Of a stretch of DNA of 64,000 nucleotides, positions 23,801 to 40,219 are shown one piece after another. The position numbers were made by a program, and so were the translations under genes. Origin of the DNA: Urophycis tenuis (Eukaryota > Chordata > Actinopteri > Gadiformes > Phycidae); contig JAXIVH010000001.1 in assembly GCA_036785325.1 (NCBI GenBank), positions 9,220,878-9,284,877 of the forward strand, given 5' to 3'. A model generated the notes under the pieces. It was not told the origin of the DNA, did no database searches, and worked only from the letters and a program-made list of their open reading frames with translations. The stretch's first letter is position 1. Every line of letters begins with the position of its first letter.

Positions 23801-26800
23801 CTCTCCACTATCAGCCAAAGTCAAATTATTGATGAACAATTGCAGGCTTGTCGTATTCGACTGTGCGCAGTCTTTGAACCTCCCAAAGTAAGTCGGTGGG
23901 CCCCCTTCACTCCAGTCTACAATCAGCTTGGTGCCGTATTTCCACCTGATGAAGTTGACTGGTTTTGGATCAGAGGAAACATCTGGCGCCAGGATCAGCG
24001 TTTCACCAACTTTGACATATTTTATTGTATCTTCTTGAGCTACAACAGAAAAACGTTGGTGATTAAAAATTGCGTAACATTTCAGTGTAATGAAGGACGC
24101 TGTAGGAATGTATTGTTGGGACTGTCTTGGGTGGGAGGGATCTAAGGGAGGTTACGTGAATTAATTGGTCGCACCTGATCACTGGGTGGCGAAAGAATAA
24201 AAGCAAGCACAGCGGCAGGTGAGAGACTAAAATATGCTGCTAATGTTAGCCTCGGTGTGGACAGGAGAATACCCCATGAGAATGTTTAGTAGTGTCAAGC
24301 CTATAATTGGGCTCTCATTTTGTATTATATTGAGGGTTTGAAAGAATGATGGGAACAGGTTATGGCTAGTTAGCCTAACACAGAACAGAAACAGCCAGTT
24401 TAATTAACCTATTATTATCAGCTACCTAACATTATCAGCCATCTTAGATGGCCTATACTCTTTGAAATGCTAAACATAGCCTTCTCATTGGCCTTAGCTA
24501 GATCGCCATTGTGCTATTGGGAAACAAATGAACAAAATATAAACGATCATAAGGTCACAATAACATGATAGCAGCACCACAATTGCACTTTGTGAAGTCA
24601 TGATGATGTGCCAACATGAGGATTGTTGAAAATTACACATTTTAACACGTGTGTGGATTTCTTACGCAAATCCACATTTGAATGTTTGGACCACATTTTT
24701 ATGACCTCTCAAATCCTATTCTACAAGTTTAAGACTTTTGCAACACACTTACCCTCTTATGAGCCTTCATGTTTGGATACTCAACTAGTGACATACCTGG
24801 ACGATAGAGTGGATTCAGCTCGGGCTCGCTAGCTTCACTGGTACTCAAAGAGGTGATCAGCCTACATGAGAAGTACTCTTCATCATGAGTAATCGTCATG
24901 TGTCTCAGCTCGTCACCCTTTGACCAATCTCCTTCGTTCTTCTTCCATTCGTAGGTGACCGGTCCCAGATCCTGGATGTCCGCAGTACACTTCAGAGAGC
25001 AATGGTCTTTACATGCCGGAGGCTGGACCTTTATCACAGGTTTTGGAGGGGGCTCTGTTCATGTGAAAAGGACACAAGAACAGAAATGAGGTCTTACTAT
25101 TGTTATGTATCTTCACCCAGCCTCCCTGAGCCCTGAAGTACAGCGTCACATCCCACTATGTCAGAATGATGATAAAATGAGATAAAACCGCAGACTTTTT
25201 AACTCTACCTCTATGAATCTCTCTCTCATTGTATTTGTGGTTAATGTTGTGCAGTCTATCATTTCAACTTCAAATTCTGTCTGCATTAGTGAAGGAGCCA
25301 GCCACCCTCTAGTGGAGACTTTAAAGTTCTGCCCTCAGGACGGTGTGTCAAAACCCCTCTACTACCTTTTCTGTATGTCCCTCTACATATTTGCAAACCA
25401 GAGGTACAAGGTTTAGATACATTTCGGGTTAGGCCCAATCTCAATTCTCTATTTTACCCCCTTCCCCTTCCCCCTTCCCCTTAGTTTTGCGCGTGCACGT
25501 GAGACGAAAGGCTATCTCAATTCTCATTTCGATCGAGGGGTAGAGATAAGGGCAAGGGGTAGATACCCCTTAAAACCAAGTAAGATCGGGAGCTTACTTG
25601 AAACCAAAGGGTAAAGGCTGTCTGTTTTAAGGGCCAGGACGTAGGGAAAGGGGAAGGGGAAGGGGCAAGGGCCAAGGGGCAAGGGGAAGGGAAAATAGAG
25701 ATTTGAGATTGGGCCTAAGGCCCAATCTCAATTCTTTATTTTGCCCCTTGCCGTAGCCCTACCCCTCGATAGAAATGAGAATTGAGATAGCACTTCGTCT
25801 CACGTGCACGCGCAAAACTAAGGGGAAGGGGGAAGGGGGAAGGGGAAGGGGTAAAATAGAGAATTGAGATTGGGCCTTAATATCCCAGCACTGCCTTTTC
25901 ATTCCAGCCACCTCATCACTATTAGAGCACATTTTCATTTCAATGTCTCTTAATGCCATGGCATATGATAGAGGCACATCATTTGTATTGGCCTACAACA
26001 GAGGCTTCCCAATTTCTTTTGTCTTTTATGTTCTTTCGGACCAGAGGAAATGTCTGGCTCCAAGACCAGCGTTTTACTTACTTTGACATTTCTAGTTGTA
26101 TCTTCACATCCTTACCCCACCACACCAAGTGGCACAGGCACGCGCACAACACACATACTCACTGATGACTTGAACGTTGTAAGTCTTGATGAGTCCGTTA
26201 TTCGTCTCCAAAGAGAACTCTCCACTATCAGCCAAAGTCAAATTATTGATGAACAATTGCAGGCTTGTCGTATTCGACTGTGCGCAGTCTTTGAACCTCC
26301 CAAAGTAAGTCGGTGGGCCCCCTTCACTCCAGTCTACAATCAGCTTGGTGCCGTATTTCCACCTGATGAAGTTGACTGGTTTTGGATCAGAGGAAACATC
26401 TGGCGCCAGGATCAGCGTTTCACCAACTTTGACATATTTTATTGTATCTTCTTGAGCTACAACAGAAAAACGTTGGTGATTAAAAATTGCGTAACATTTC
26501 AGTGTAATGAAGGACGCTGTAGGAATGTATTGTTGGGACTGTCTTGGGTGGGAGGGATCTAAGGGAGGTTACGTGAATTAATTGGTCGCACCTGATCACT
26601 GGGTGGCGAAAGAATAAAAGCAAGCACAGCGGCAGGTGAGAGACTAAAATATGCTGCTAATGTTAGCCTCGGTGTGGACAGGAGAATACCCCATGAGAAT
26701 GTTTAGTAGTGTCAAGCCTATAATTGGGCTCTCATTTTGTATTATATTGAGGGTTTGAAAGAATGATGGGAACAGGTTATGGCTAGTTAGCCTAACACAG

Positions 26801-28691
26801 AACAGAAACAGCCAGTTTAATTAACCTATTATTATCAGCTACCTAACATTATCAGCCATCTTAGATGGCCTATACTCTTTGAAATGCTAAACATAGCCTT
26901 CTCATTGGCCTTAGCTAGATCGCCATTGTGCTATTGGGAAACAAATGAACAAAATATAAACGATCATAAGGTCACAATAACATGATAGCAGCACCACAAT
27001 TGCACTTTGTGAAGTCATGATGATGTGCCAACATGAGGATTGTTGAAAATTACACATTTTAACACGTGTGTGGATTTCTTACGCAAATCCACATTTGAAT
27101 GTTTGGACCACATTTTTATGACCTCTCAAATCCTATTCTACAAGTTTAAGACTTTTGCAACACACTTACCCTCTTATGAGCCTTCATGTTTGGATACTCA
27201 ACTAGTGACATACCTGGACGATAGAGTGGATTCAGCTCGGGCTCGCTAGCTTCACTGGTACTCAAAGAGGTGATCAGCCTACATGAGAAGTACTCTTCAT
27301 CATGAGTAATCGTCATGTGTCTCAGCTCGTCACCCTTTGACCAATCTCCTTCGTTCTTCTTCCATTCGTAGGTGACCGGTCCCAGATCCTGGATGTCCGC
27401 AGTACACTTCAGAGAGCAATGGTCTTTACATGCCGGAGGCTGGACCTTTATCACAGGTTTTGGAGGGGGCTCTGTTCATGTGAAAAGGGCACCAAAACAG
27501 AGATTAGGTCTTTCTATTGTTATGTATCTTCACCCAGCCTCCCTGAGCCCTGAAGTACAGCGTCACATCCCACTATGTCAGAATGATGATAAAATGAGAT
27601 AAAACCGCAGACTTTTTAACTCTACCTCTATGAATATCTCTCTCATTGTATTTGTGGTTAATGTTGTGCAGTCTATCATTTCAACTTCAAATTCTGTCTG
27701 CATTAGTGAAGGAGCCAGCCACCCTCTAGTGGAGACTTTAAAGTTCTGCCCTCAGGACGGCGTGTCAAAACCCCTCTACTACCCTTTCTATATGTCCTTC
27801 TGCATATTTGCAAACCAGAGGTACAAGGTTTAGTTACATTTCGAGTTAGGCCCAATCTCAATTCTCCATTTTACCCACCCTTAGTTTTGCGCGTGCATGT
27901 GAGACGAAGGGGTAAGATAGATAATTGAGATTGGACCTTAATATCCCAGCACTGCCTTTTCATTCCAGCCACCTCATCACTATTATTAGAGAGCAAATTT
28001 TCATTTCAATGTCTCTTAATGCCATGGCATATGATAGAGGCACATCATTTGTATTGCCCTACAACAGAGGCTTCCCAATTTATTTTGTCTTTCATGTTCT
28101 TTCGGACCAGAGGAAATGTCTGGCTCCAAGACCAGCGTTTTACTCACTTTGACATTTCTAGTTGTATCTTCACATCCTTACCCCACCACACCAAGTGGCA
28201 CACGCACGCGCACAACACACATACTCACTGATGACTTGAACGCTGTAAGTCTCGATGAGTCCGTTATTCGTCTCCAAAGAGAACTCTCCGCTATTAGCCA
28301 AAGTCAAATGATTGATGAACAATTGCAGGCTTGCCGTATTCAACCGTGCGCGGTCTTTGAACCCACCAAAATAAGTCGGTGGGCTCCCTTCACTCCAGTC
28401 TACCACCAGCTTATGGCCGTATTTCCACCTGATGCTATTGACTGGTTCGGGAACAGAGGAAACGTCTGGCCCCATGATCAGCGTTTCACCCACTTTGACA
28501 TATTTTATTGTATCTTCTTGAGCTACAACAGAAAAACGTTGGTGATTAAAAATTGCGTAACATTTCACAGCTTTCCTCACGGCGTGTAAGGAGTGATGAG
28601 GCGCGGTTCAGTGTGAGATAAAACACAACAACCTACCGAATAGCACTCCCAGGACGGCCCACAGCGAGAGGAGAGTACCAGAGAACTTCAT
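20818..28691 (-). CDS. SLAM/CD2-like receptor with three V-C2 Ig pairs
   Basis: Exons, 5' to 3': signal peptide 28691-28637 (MKFSGTLLSLWAVLGVLFG), V1 28522-28229, C2-1 27471-27214, V2 26456-26163, C2-2 25054-24797, V3 24039-23746, C2-3 23056-22799, transmembrane 20916-20818. Every junction is phase 1 with GT-AG sites; V exons are 294 bp and C2 exons 258 bp. V domains end in a SGEFSLE motif and lack the canonical disulphide cysteines, as in CD2/SLAM V domains. C2 domains have CKDHCSLKC, TYEWKK and YFSCRL, fitting the two-disulphide C2 set of that family. The last exon encodes IIPLL-like hydrophobic sequence (IMSGIILLVVVAVSVAVFSL) followed by Arg. The predicted product has about 600 residues before the tail. 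Cytoplasmic exons and any ITSM were not found. LY9 is the known precedent for duplicated V-C2 pairs. Alternatively the array may express one pair by splicing choice. Confidence 0.75.
21477..21785 (-). mobile_element. tRNA-derived SINE
   Basis: On the minus strand the 5' part has an A-box-like stretch (AGCCTACTGGTTAGGGCTTC) and a B box GGTTCGAACCC (near 21715-21727). The body has GCCCTTGAGCAAGGCACCTA and the 3' end has AAATTTCCCTCACGGGATCA followed by a TTC repeat (21477-21495). The 3' tail is shared with LINEs, as usual for LINE-mobilised SINEs. A 10-bp inverted repeat (21779-21802) overlaps its 5' end. It lies in the intron before the receptor transmembrane exon. Confidence 0.8.
22010..22525. 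repeat. 51-bp tandem repeat array
   Basis: About ten copies of a 51-base unit containing CTAACTCAAGACCTAAACCA, CCTCTAGTCTAATACCCATG and TCTAACCATCT. Copies differ at one to three positions, with the ends more diverged. It lies in the large intron between the last C2 exon and the transmembrane exon of the Ig receptor. Confidence 0.9.
23434..23525. mobile_element. PIF/Harbinger-like MITE fragment
   Basis: TTA followed by GGCCCAATCTCAATTCTCTA marks the left end. The right end stops at GGGGTAAGATAGAGG, so the right terminal repeat is lost. It lies in the intron between V3 and C2-3, in the same position as the complete copies in the other two blocks. Confidence 0.6.
23536..25431. repeat. Tandem block carrying V3 and C2-2
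   Basis: This block matches 25953-27848 base for base over most of its length, at a constant offset of 2417. I noticed only isolated differences in the V3/V2 part (for example near 23571 and 23655). Similarity falls at 25075-25100 against 27491-27515, where this block instead resembles 23070-23100. The mosaic suggests gene conversion among three units. Both the V exon and the following upstream C2 exon with about 1.5 kb of intron are inside the block. Confidence 0.85.
25432..25876. mobile_element. Two abutting PIF/Harbinger-like MITEs
   Basis: The first copy runs 25432-25715 and the second 25719-25876. Each begins GGCCCAATCTCAATTCT and ends with the complement. The outer flanks are TTA (25429-25431 and 25877-25879), and TAA lies between the copies. 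Three-base TWA target duplications and a GGCC terminus fit PIF/Harbinger. The interior is low-complexity AAGGGG/CCCCTT plus TTTTGCGCGTGCACGTGAGA. There is no transposase. Confidence 0.75.
25953..27848. repeat. Tandem block carrying V2 and C2-1
   Basis: Partner of the 23536-25431 block at a 2417-base offset. It contains V2 (26163-26456), about 760 bases of intron with no obvious element, and C2-1 (27214-27471). V2 and V3 read the same amino-acid sequence, and so do C2-1 and C2-2. V1 in the outermost unit (28019-28590) is clearly more diverged. Confidence 0.85.
27849..27937. mobile_element. Short PIF/Harbinger-like MITE
   Basis: An 89-base element starting GGCCCAATCTCAATTCTC and ending with the diverged complement, flanked by TTA on both sides. 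It sits in the V1 to C2-1 intron. It keeps the internal TTTTGCGCGTGCATGTGAGA motif but has lost most of the GGGGAA repeats. Confidence 0.75.
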
Positions 28692-29215
28692 GTTTTAACC
28701 AGACGCACTATATTAAACACAGCCAATATAAGCTACTAACACTAAAACATTACCAAGGTGTTCAACCACCCAGTTTCCTCGCAATTACAAAATGACCGTC
28801 AGCCAGTTCCGCATTTTTATTTCCCTGACACCGAAAATAATATCATGTCTTCACCGCACGGTTGCGTCGTAAATGTTATTGAATATTGACTAAAATGACA
28901 CTTTAATTTCAAAATGCAAGTCTAGGTAAAACAACACCTATTGTTATTATTTTTCAATCATCTTAATACAAGACTTTGTGCATGACGATATATGTGAATA
29001 TATATATATGAACATTAGGTGGTCTCCTCTATTCTTTACAATACATTCTGTGTTGAATGGTCGTACGCCAATTAACGTACACCAGGACATAAGAGTAGAC
29101 ACCTACTTCAAAGAGCAGAATTTGGTTTTATGTTTCAAGTGAGTCATAAACAAAAAGGAGACAGTGGCTATCCTCCAACCTGGACCTCCCATGGTTGAAA
29201 AACCATTGCTGCAGT
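28692..29215. promoter_or_regulatory. Upstream region of the Ig receptor gene
   Basis: AT-rich sequence beyond the start codon at 28691-28689. The start context on the minus strand is AAAACATGAAG, with A at -3. I find no clear TATA box or CpG cluster, so the transcription start cannot be placed. A TATATATATA tract lies near 28998-29007. Confidence 0.3.
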
Positions 29216-29912
29216 GCCCTCTGGAGTAGTGCCCTATAATCTGCCCTCTGGAGTAGTTCCCTGTAAGGTGCCCTCTGGAGTAGTGCCCTGGAGTAGTGCC
29301 CTATAAGGTGCCCTCTGGAGTAGTGCCCTGTAAGGTGCCCTCTGGAGTAGTGCCCTATAAGGTGCCCTCTGGAGTAGTGCCCTATAAGGTGCCCTCTGGA
29401 GTAGTGCCCTATAAGGTGCCCTCTGGAGTAATGCCCTATAAGCTGCCCTCTGGAGTAGTGCCCTATAAGGTGCCCTCTGGAGTAGTGCCCTATAAGGTGC
29501 CCTCTGGAGTAGTGCCCTATAAGGTGCCCTCTGGAGTAGTGCCCTCTAAGCTGCCCTCTGGAGTAGTGCCCTCTAAGCTGCCCTCTGGAGTAGTGCCCTC
29601 TAAGCTGCCCTCTGGAGTAGTGCCCTATAAGGTGCCCTCTGGAGTAGTGCCCTCTAAGCTGCCCTCTGGAGTAGTGCCCTATAAGGTGCCCTCTGGAGTA
29701 GTGCCCTATAAGGTGCCCTCTGGAGTAGTGCCCTCTAAGCTGCCCTCTGGAGTAGTGCCCTCTAAGCTGCCCTCTGGAGTAGTGCCCTATAAGGTGCCCT
29801 CTGGAGTAGTGCCCTCTAAGCTGCCCTCTGGAGTAGTGCCCTGTAAGGTGCCCTCTGGAGTAGTGCCCTATAAGGTGCCCTCTGGAGTAGTGCCCTACAA
29901 GGTGCCCTAGCA
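29216..29912. repeat. 27-bp minisatellite, about 25 copies
   Basis: The unit is GCCCTCTGGAGTAGT, then GCCCTATAAGGT, with regular variants CTATAAGGT and CTCTAAGCT and a few GTAAGGT. The unit length is a multiple of three and lacks stops in some frames, so long frames run through on both strands (nine-residue repeats VVPYKVPSG on plus, RGHLIGHYS on minus). I treat these as by-products, not genes. Confidence 0.9.
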
Positions 29913-29924
29913 AATTGAAGTTCC

Positions 29925-30715
29925 CTTTAACTGTTCAACCTCTACATCCCAGCCTTCAACCACAACACTAGCAGGTGCCACCTTCAAACATTCTCTGATG
30001 ATACAGCCATTGTAGGGTGTATCTCAGGGGGCGATGTAGGTGAATGCAGGCAACTAATTGGGGACTTTGTTAAATGGACTGAACTGAACTGCCTCCACCT
30101 GAATGCCAGCAAGACCAAAGAGATGGTGGTTGACTTCCGCAGTAGGTAAACCCCGATCTTGCCGGGGAACATCCCTGGACTTTGCAGTGGTTTGCTGGTG
30201 TGGGGGCATCTCAGTGAGAGACAGGAATAGGCTGGACAAACTGGTGAGGAGGGCCAGTTCTGTCCTGGAGTGCTCTCTGGACTCCACTGAAGAGGTGGGG
30301 CAGAGGAGGATGAGGGCAAAACAGTGAAAGCCCTGGGCAGCTCCTTCAGCAGCAGGCTACTTCATCCACGCTGCACTAAGGAACACTGCCACAGGTCTTT
30401 CATCCCGCCAGCAATCAGGCTACACAATCACCATCATCAGTGTCAGGGATAGCTGCTGCTCAGATACTTCATTCACTTACATTCATATTCCAGTCTTTTA
30501 ACACATCAGACATACAATCAAGACATACAGTCAATTCTATTATTTTTTGTTGTACACAACGTACATTGAATATATCATTGCACTACGGTAGATCCTCTTG
30601 TAAATTTGGTCTTGTACATTTGACTCTGTAAATTGACGTTAATTGCTGCTGCTGCAATGCAAGAATTTCCCCCATGGGGGATCAATAAAATGTTATCTCT
30701 GTCATCTCTATCACT
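29925..30715 (+). pseudogene. Truncated LINE polymerase fragment with 3' end
   Basis: The frame at about 29990-30145 encodes DDTAIVGCISGGDVGECRQL and LNASKTKEMVVDFRS, the FADD box region (here TDD) and the segment after it. A second frame (30175-30325) reads RNRLDKLVRRASSVLECSLD. The 3' tail is AGAATTTCCCCCATGGGGGA then TCAATAAAATG. It is decayed and 5'-truncated, and begins at the minisatellite edge. Confidence 0.75.
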
Positions 30716-31095
30716 GCCCTTCCAATGGAAAAGGGTGCCATTATGAAGTGCACCCCTCTATGCCGCTCCTACATGACAGTGCCCCAAAGGGTGTCCATTC
30801 CACTGCTACTGGGGAGAAAACAAGGTGGAAAACATGAAGTAGTTTTCTCTTGGACGCCCCTCCAGTGGAGGAAACGTGAAGTGGTGCCACATAGGCGCCC
30901 TTCCAATGGGATAAACGGAGGGTTCCCTGCGCGTGGCTTTCTGATGAAAACCACACGAAGAGCCCTATTAGATGTCCTTCCAAGTGAGGAAGCAGGATGA
31001 CACACCCTTGCAATGGAGAGAAATCCCATTAATAAAATGACATGCAGTGCGCTACGGTCTACCCTCCTATGTGTAGGGGAGATGTGCATGGCTTT
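30716..31095. repeat. Degenerate repeat with CCCTTCCAATGG cores
   Basis: CCTTCCAATGG, CCCTCCAGTGGAGG, CCTTCCAAGTGAGG and CCCTTGCAATGGAG recur at irregular 50-100 base spacing, often as part of short palindromes. Frames on both strands are probably by-products. It may be a decayed minisatellite. Confidence 0.4.
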
Positions 31096-31099
31096 CCCA

Positions 31100-31680
31100 A
31101 AGTGGGTGCACCTACAAGGAATTTGACTTGGTGCAAATGGTGCAAGAGAAAAGCAGTATTAAAAATATAAGTAAGTAAAATAACTACAAATATATATTAT
31201 ACAATGTACAATGAATATGAATATGAATATGGAATACGAGGCAGTAGTGCATGCAGAGAAAAATGGTGGTCCCGAATGAGTACAGACTACACACTGTGCG
31301 TTAATGTAACGCAGACAATCTGAAGATGCCACGTTAATGTAGCATGCAGGACTGTGTGGGGGGAGGGAGAGAGTCAGTGTCAGGGGGGGCTCCGGGCCTT
31401 GTTGAAAAGGCTAGTGGCAGACGGGAAAAAACTGTTCCTTTGCCGTGAGGTTTTGGTCCTGATGGACCGCAGCCTCCTGCCAGAGGGGAGTGACGCAAAG
31501 AGTTTGTGTCCGGGGTGGGAGGGGTCGGCCATAATCTTACCTGCACGCCTCAGGGTCCTGGAGGTGTACAGGTCCTGGAGCGACGGCAGATTGCAGGCAA
31601 TCACCTTCTCTGCAGACCGAAGGACGTGCTGCAGTCTGCCCTTGTCCTTGGCAGACAAGGGCATCAAATTCATGACAATG
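31100..31680 (-). pseudogene. LINE 3' fragment, minus strand
   Basis: On the minus strand, 31673-31380 encodes RLQHVLRSAEKVIACNLPSL, DPSHPGHKLFASLPSGRRLR and SIRTKTSRQRNSFFPSA, the C-terminal tail of an L2-like ORF2. The tail near 31105-31150 contains the complement of ACACCAAGTCAAATTCCTTG. It is truncated just upstream of 31680, where an oppositely oriented fragment begins. Confidence 0.7.
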
Positions 31681-32205
31681 GTATTGGCCTACAAAGCCAT
31701 TAATGGAACTGCCCCTACCTACCTCCAAGCATCAGTGAAACACCACGCCCCTGCTCGAGCACTCCATTCAACTACCAAAGCTGGTCGACTGGTACCTCCA
31801 TCACCAAAAGGAGGAAAAGGTCGGATCCGTTTTGGCACCGCAGTGGTGGAACGAGCTCCCTGCCAATGTCAGGACTGCGGAGTCACTCCCCATCTTCCGG
31901 AAGAGACTCAAGACTCACCTGTTCAGAGTTAACCTGAACCCTGCATAACATCCATCCTCCACCCTCCCCAGATTAAAATAAAACATGCACTTGTATAATT
32001 GCTCTTTGTATCTTAGCACTTAGCATCATAGAGATGTTGTATACTGGCGAAAGTTAACCTAGCAATTGAAATGCTTGAAATTTCTGATGACTATCTGTAA
32101 CAGCAATGAAGTGTTTCACCTTCTTCTGATAAATGTACTCATTGTAGGTCGCTTTGGACAAAAGCGTCTGCTAAATGCCCTAGATATAAATGTAAATGTC
32201 AGAGT
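31681..32205 (+). pseudogene. Second LINE 3' fragment, plus strand
   Basis: The frame from 31675 reads VLAYKAINGTAPTYLQASVK. After a frame break the sequence encodes WNELPANVRTAESLPIFRKR and LKTHLFRVNL (about 31845-31935), the terminal domain of many fish LINE polymerase proteins. The 3' end at 32145-32205 has GTCGCTTTGGACAAAAGCGT and CTGCTAAATGCC, then AAATGTAAATG, a widespread fish LINE tail. Confidence 0.7.
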
Positions 32206-33438
32206 TATGGCAATTGCTAAATATGCTAATTTGTGAACATTATTTTACCAACCACAAGTAGGTAGCAGGAGATTGAAACTTGCCATGCACACAGAGGGCA
32301 CCTCTCAACATGTGTACAATTTGGTGTCGATAGCTCATTCTCTGACATCACAGTGTCAATTATAGTACTTCACTCTGTGATGTCGTGGCATCAGAAGGTG
32401 CCAGGAGCTTGAAACTTAAAGGCACATAGAGGTGTGTCCTCCATGTATATATAAAAAATTAAGTTGAGTATCAAATTTGGTGTTAATTAAAGTATTTCAT
32501 CTTTGCGTAATAGGCCTACTCTATAATTGCTCTTTGTAACTCAGCACTTAGCATCTTAGGCCAGAGATGTTGTATACTGGTAATGGTTAACCTAGCAATT
32601 GGAATGCTTGTAACTTGTAGCAGTGACTTGCTTACTGTATTAACAGCAATGAATTGTCTCACCTTCTTCTGACAAATGTACTTATTGTAGTAGCAGTTGC
32701 TGGCCTACCCAATAGGGGAGAGCCGGCAGGCTGCAGACCTGCAGTCAGATACTCTTGCAACAAGGAGGACTAGCAACCACTCTTGTTATACATGTTATAC
32801 TTGTTATGCACGCAACCCAGACCTCATCACCATGACAATGACTAAATTCTATTCATTCTATCAATTCGAGTCATTTAGACTAGCCCATACTGTTGTATGC
32901 ATGTGAAAACTGCACACATTTATCGTGGGAATGTCTTTATGTAATGGAAAACACAAAATTCAGTCACCAGGTTTTCATATTACAGAAACGTTCTCAGGCA
33001 TTATGTGGTGCTTATTACAAATGTTTATTTTCCTGTAGAACAACTTTTCTCAGGTCATATTTTCAGTGCCGAGTCAACACAAAGTTAGCACCCTCCTCAA
33101 ATGTGTGTGTGGCACATATTCACGTCAATGATAGATTAATTACTTCAAATTAATTCACAAACCCTCAGACTTTAACAGCTCACACGTTTCACTAAGAAAT
33201 CTAACTTCATTACATTGAAGATTAGTTTGATTTTTGTTGACATAACAAAAAACCCCAAAAGAAATCATATTGACCCTTTCCCCTGCCTTTCCCCCCTGGC
33301 TCCTCCATGGTCATCAACCTGCCTGTGAGCGCACAGCGCCAGGAGAGGAGACCATGCTATGCCGCTGCAGACTGATGACAACGCGGTAAAAATATTAATT
33401 TATATGTATTTTTCAAAATAAAAGTCTCCTGCCTTTTT

Positions 33439-33440
<2 letters not shown>
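32206..33440. other. Intergenic stretch with partial LINE-tail copy
   Basis: 32515-32690 is a partial second copy of about 31990-32145 (shared TAATTGCTCTTTGTA, CTTAGCATC, GAGATGTTGTATACTGG, TTAACCTAGCAATTG). The rest shows no gene. A TTTATT near 33023 could be the minus-strand polyadenylation signal of ttc39b. Confidence 0.45.
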
Positions 33441-33442
<2 letters not shown>

Positions 33443-33484
<42 letters not shown>

Positions 33485-33490
33485 GGGGGG
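33443..33490. repeat. (TG)n microsatellite followed by a G run
   Basis: About 20 TG units followed by eight to nine G, downstream of the ttc39b stop codon and so probably inside its 3' untranslated region. Confidence 0.9.
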
Positions 33491-33700
33491 TGTTCTAAAT
33501 ATCGAGAAGGACATAGCCCCCACGTCCCTCCCCTAAATGTACTCATGAATCACTCCTTGTATCATTTAAACTGGAACTCTGGATCTCAGGCGACAGCATC
33601 CTGCAAGGTTTTTGGATGCAAAAATATTCTAAAATATGCATGTTTAGAGTGCTTTCTGTTCCATACACACTGAGAGTGCCTGACGCCTTGACTGCTTTCT

Positions 33701-39884
<6,184 letters not shown>

Positions 39885-40219
39885 TGCGGAAAAAAAAGAG
39901 TAAAAATCCTAGATTTAAACTAATTATTAACTACAAATGTATTTATTGGGGCTTGTACAAATGACCACGGTTAAACTGAGCTACACTAAAATCAAGCTTC
40001 TCCGGTTAGCCATTTATATACTCCACGAGGCCTCGGGCGTTTCACACCCAAACCTCCTTCCTCTTTTCAATCATTTATCTCCCTTTCACCCCAATCAAGT
40101 CCACAGTTAGATTTACTGTACTCCGAGGCGTAGACCAGCAGGTCTGACGTAGACGAGGCTGAATGTGTCCATTGAAACTACGTTTCCCATCGTTCACTGC
40201 ATCACGTGTACTTTGGAAA
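39885..40219. promoter_or_regulatory. Shared divergent promoter of ttc39b and snapc3
   Basis: Only 335 bases separate the two start codons. Visible motifs are TTTATATACTCC (about 40013-40024), a CCAAT on the plus strand near 40090, TGACGTAGACG near 40144 and the E-box-like TCACGTG at 40202-40208, 12 bases before the snapc3 ATG. No transcription start can be fixed from sequence. The close head-to-head layout suggests a bidirectional promoter. Confidence 0.65.

Noticed and set aside
23633..24145. 170-residue plus-strand frames over the Ig V exons (also at 26050-26562 and 28116-28589)
   Set aside because: They are antisense to in-phase Ig exons that have splice sites and family motifs on the minus strand.
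29128..29913. Long repetitive open frames (261 residues minus, 204 plus)
   Set aside because: They follow the 27-base minisatellite, with no start context, no domain and equal openness on both strands.
40163..40219. Upstream in-frame ATG for snapc3
   Set aside because: The extra 19 residues look like untranslated sequence, and the AAAATGGCGGC start at 40220 has a better context and matches the N-terminal style of the family.
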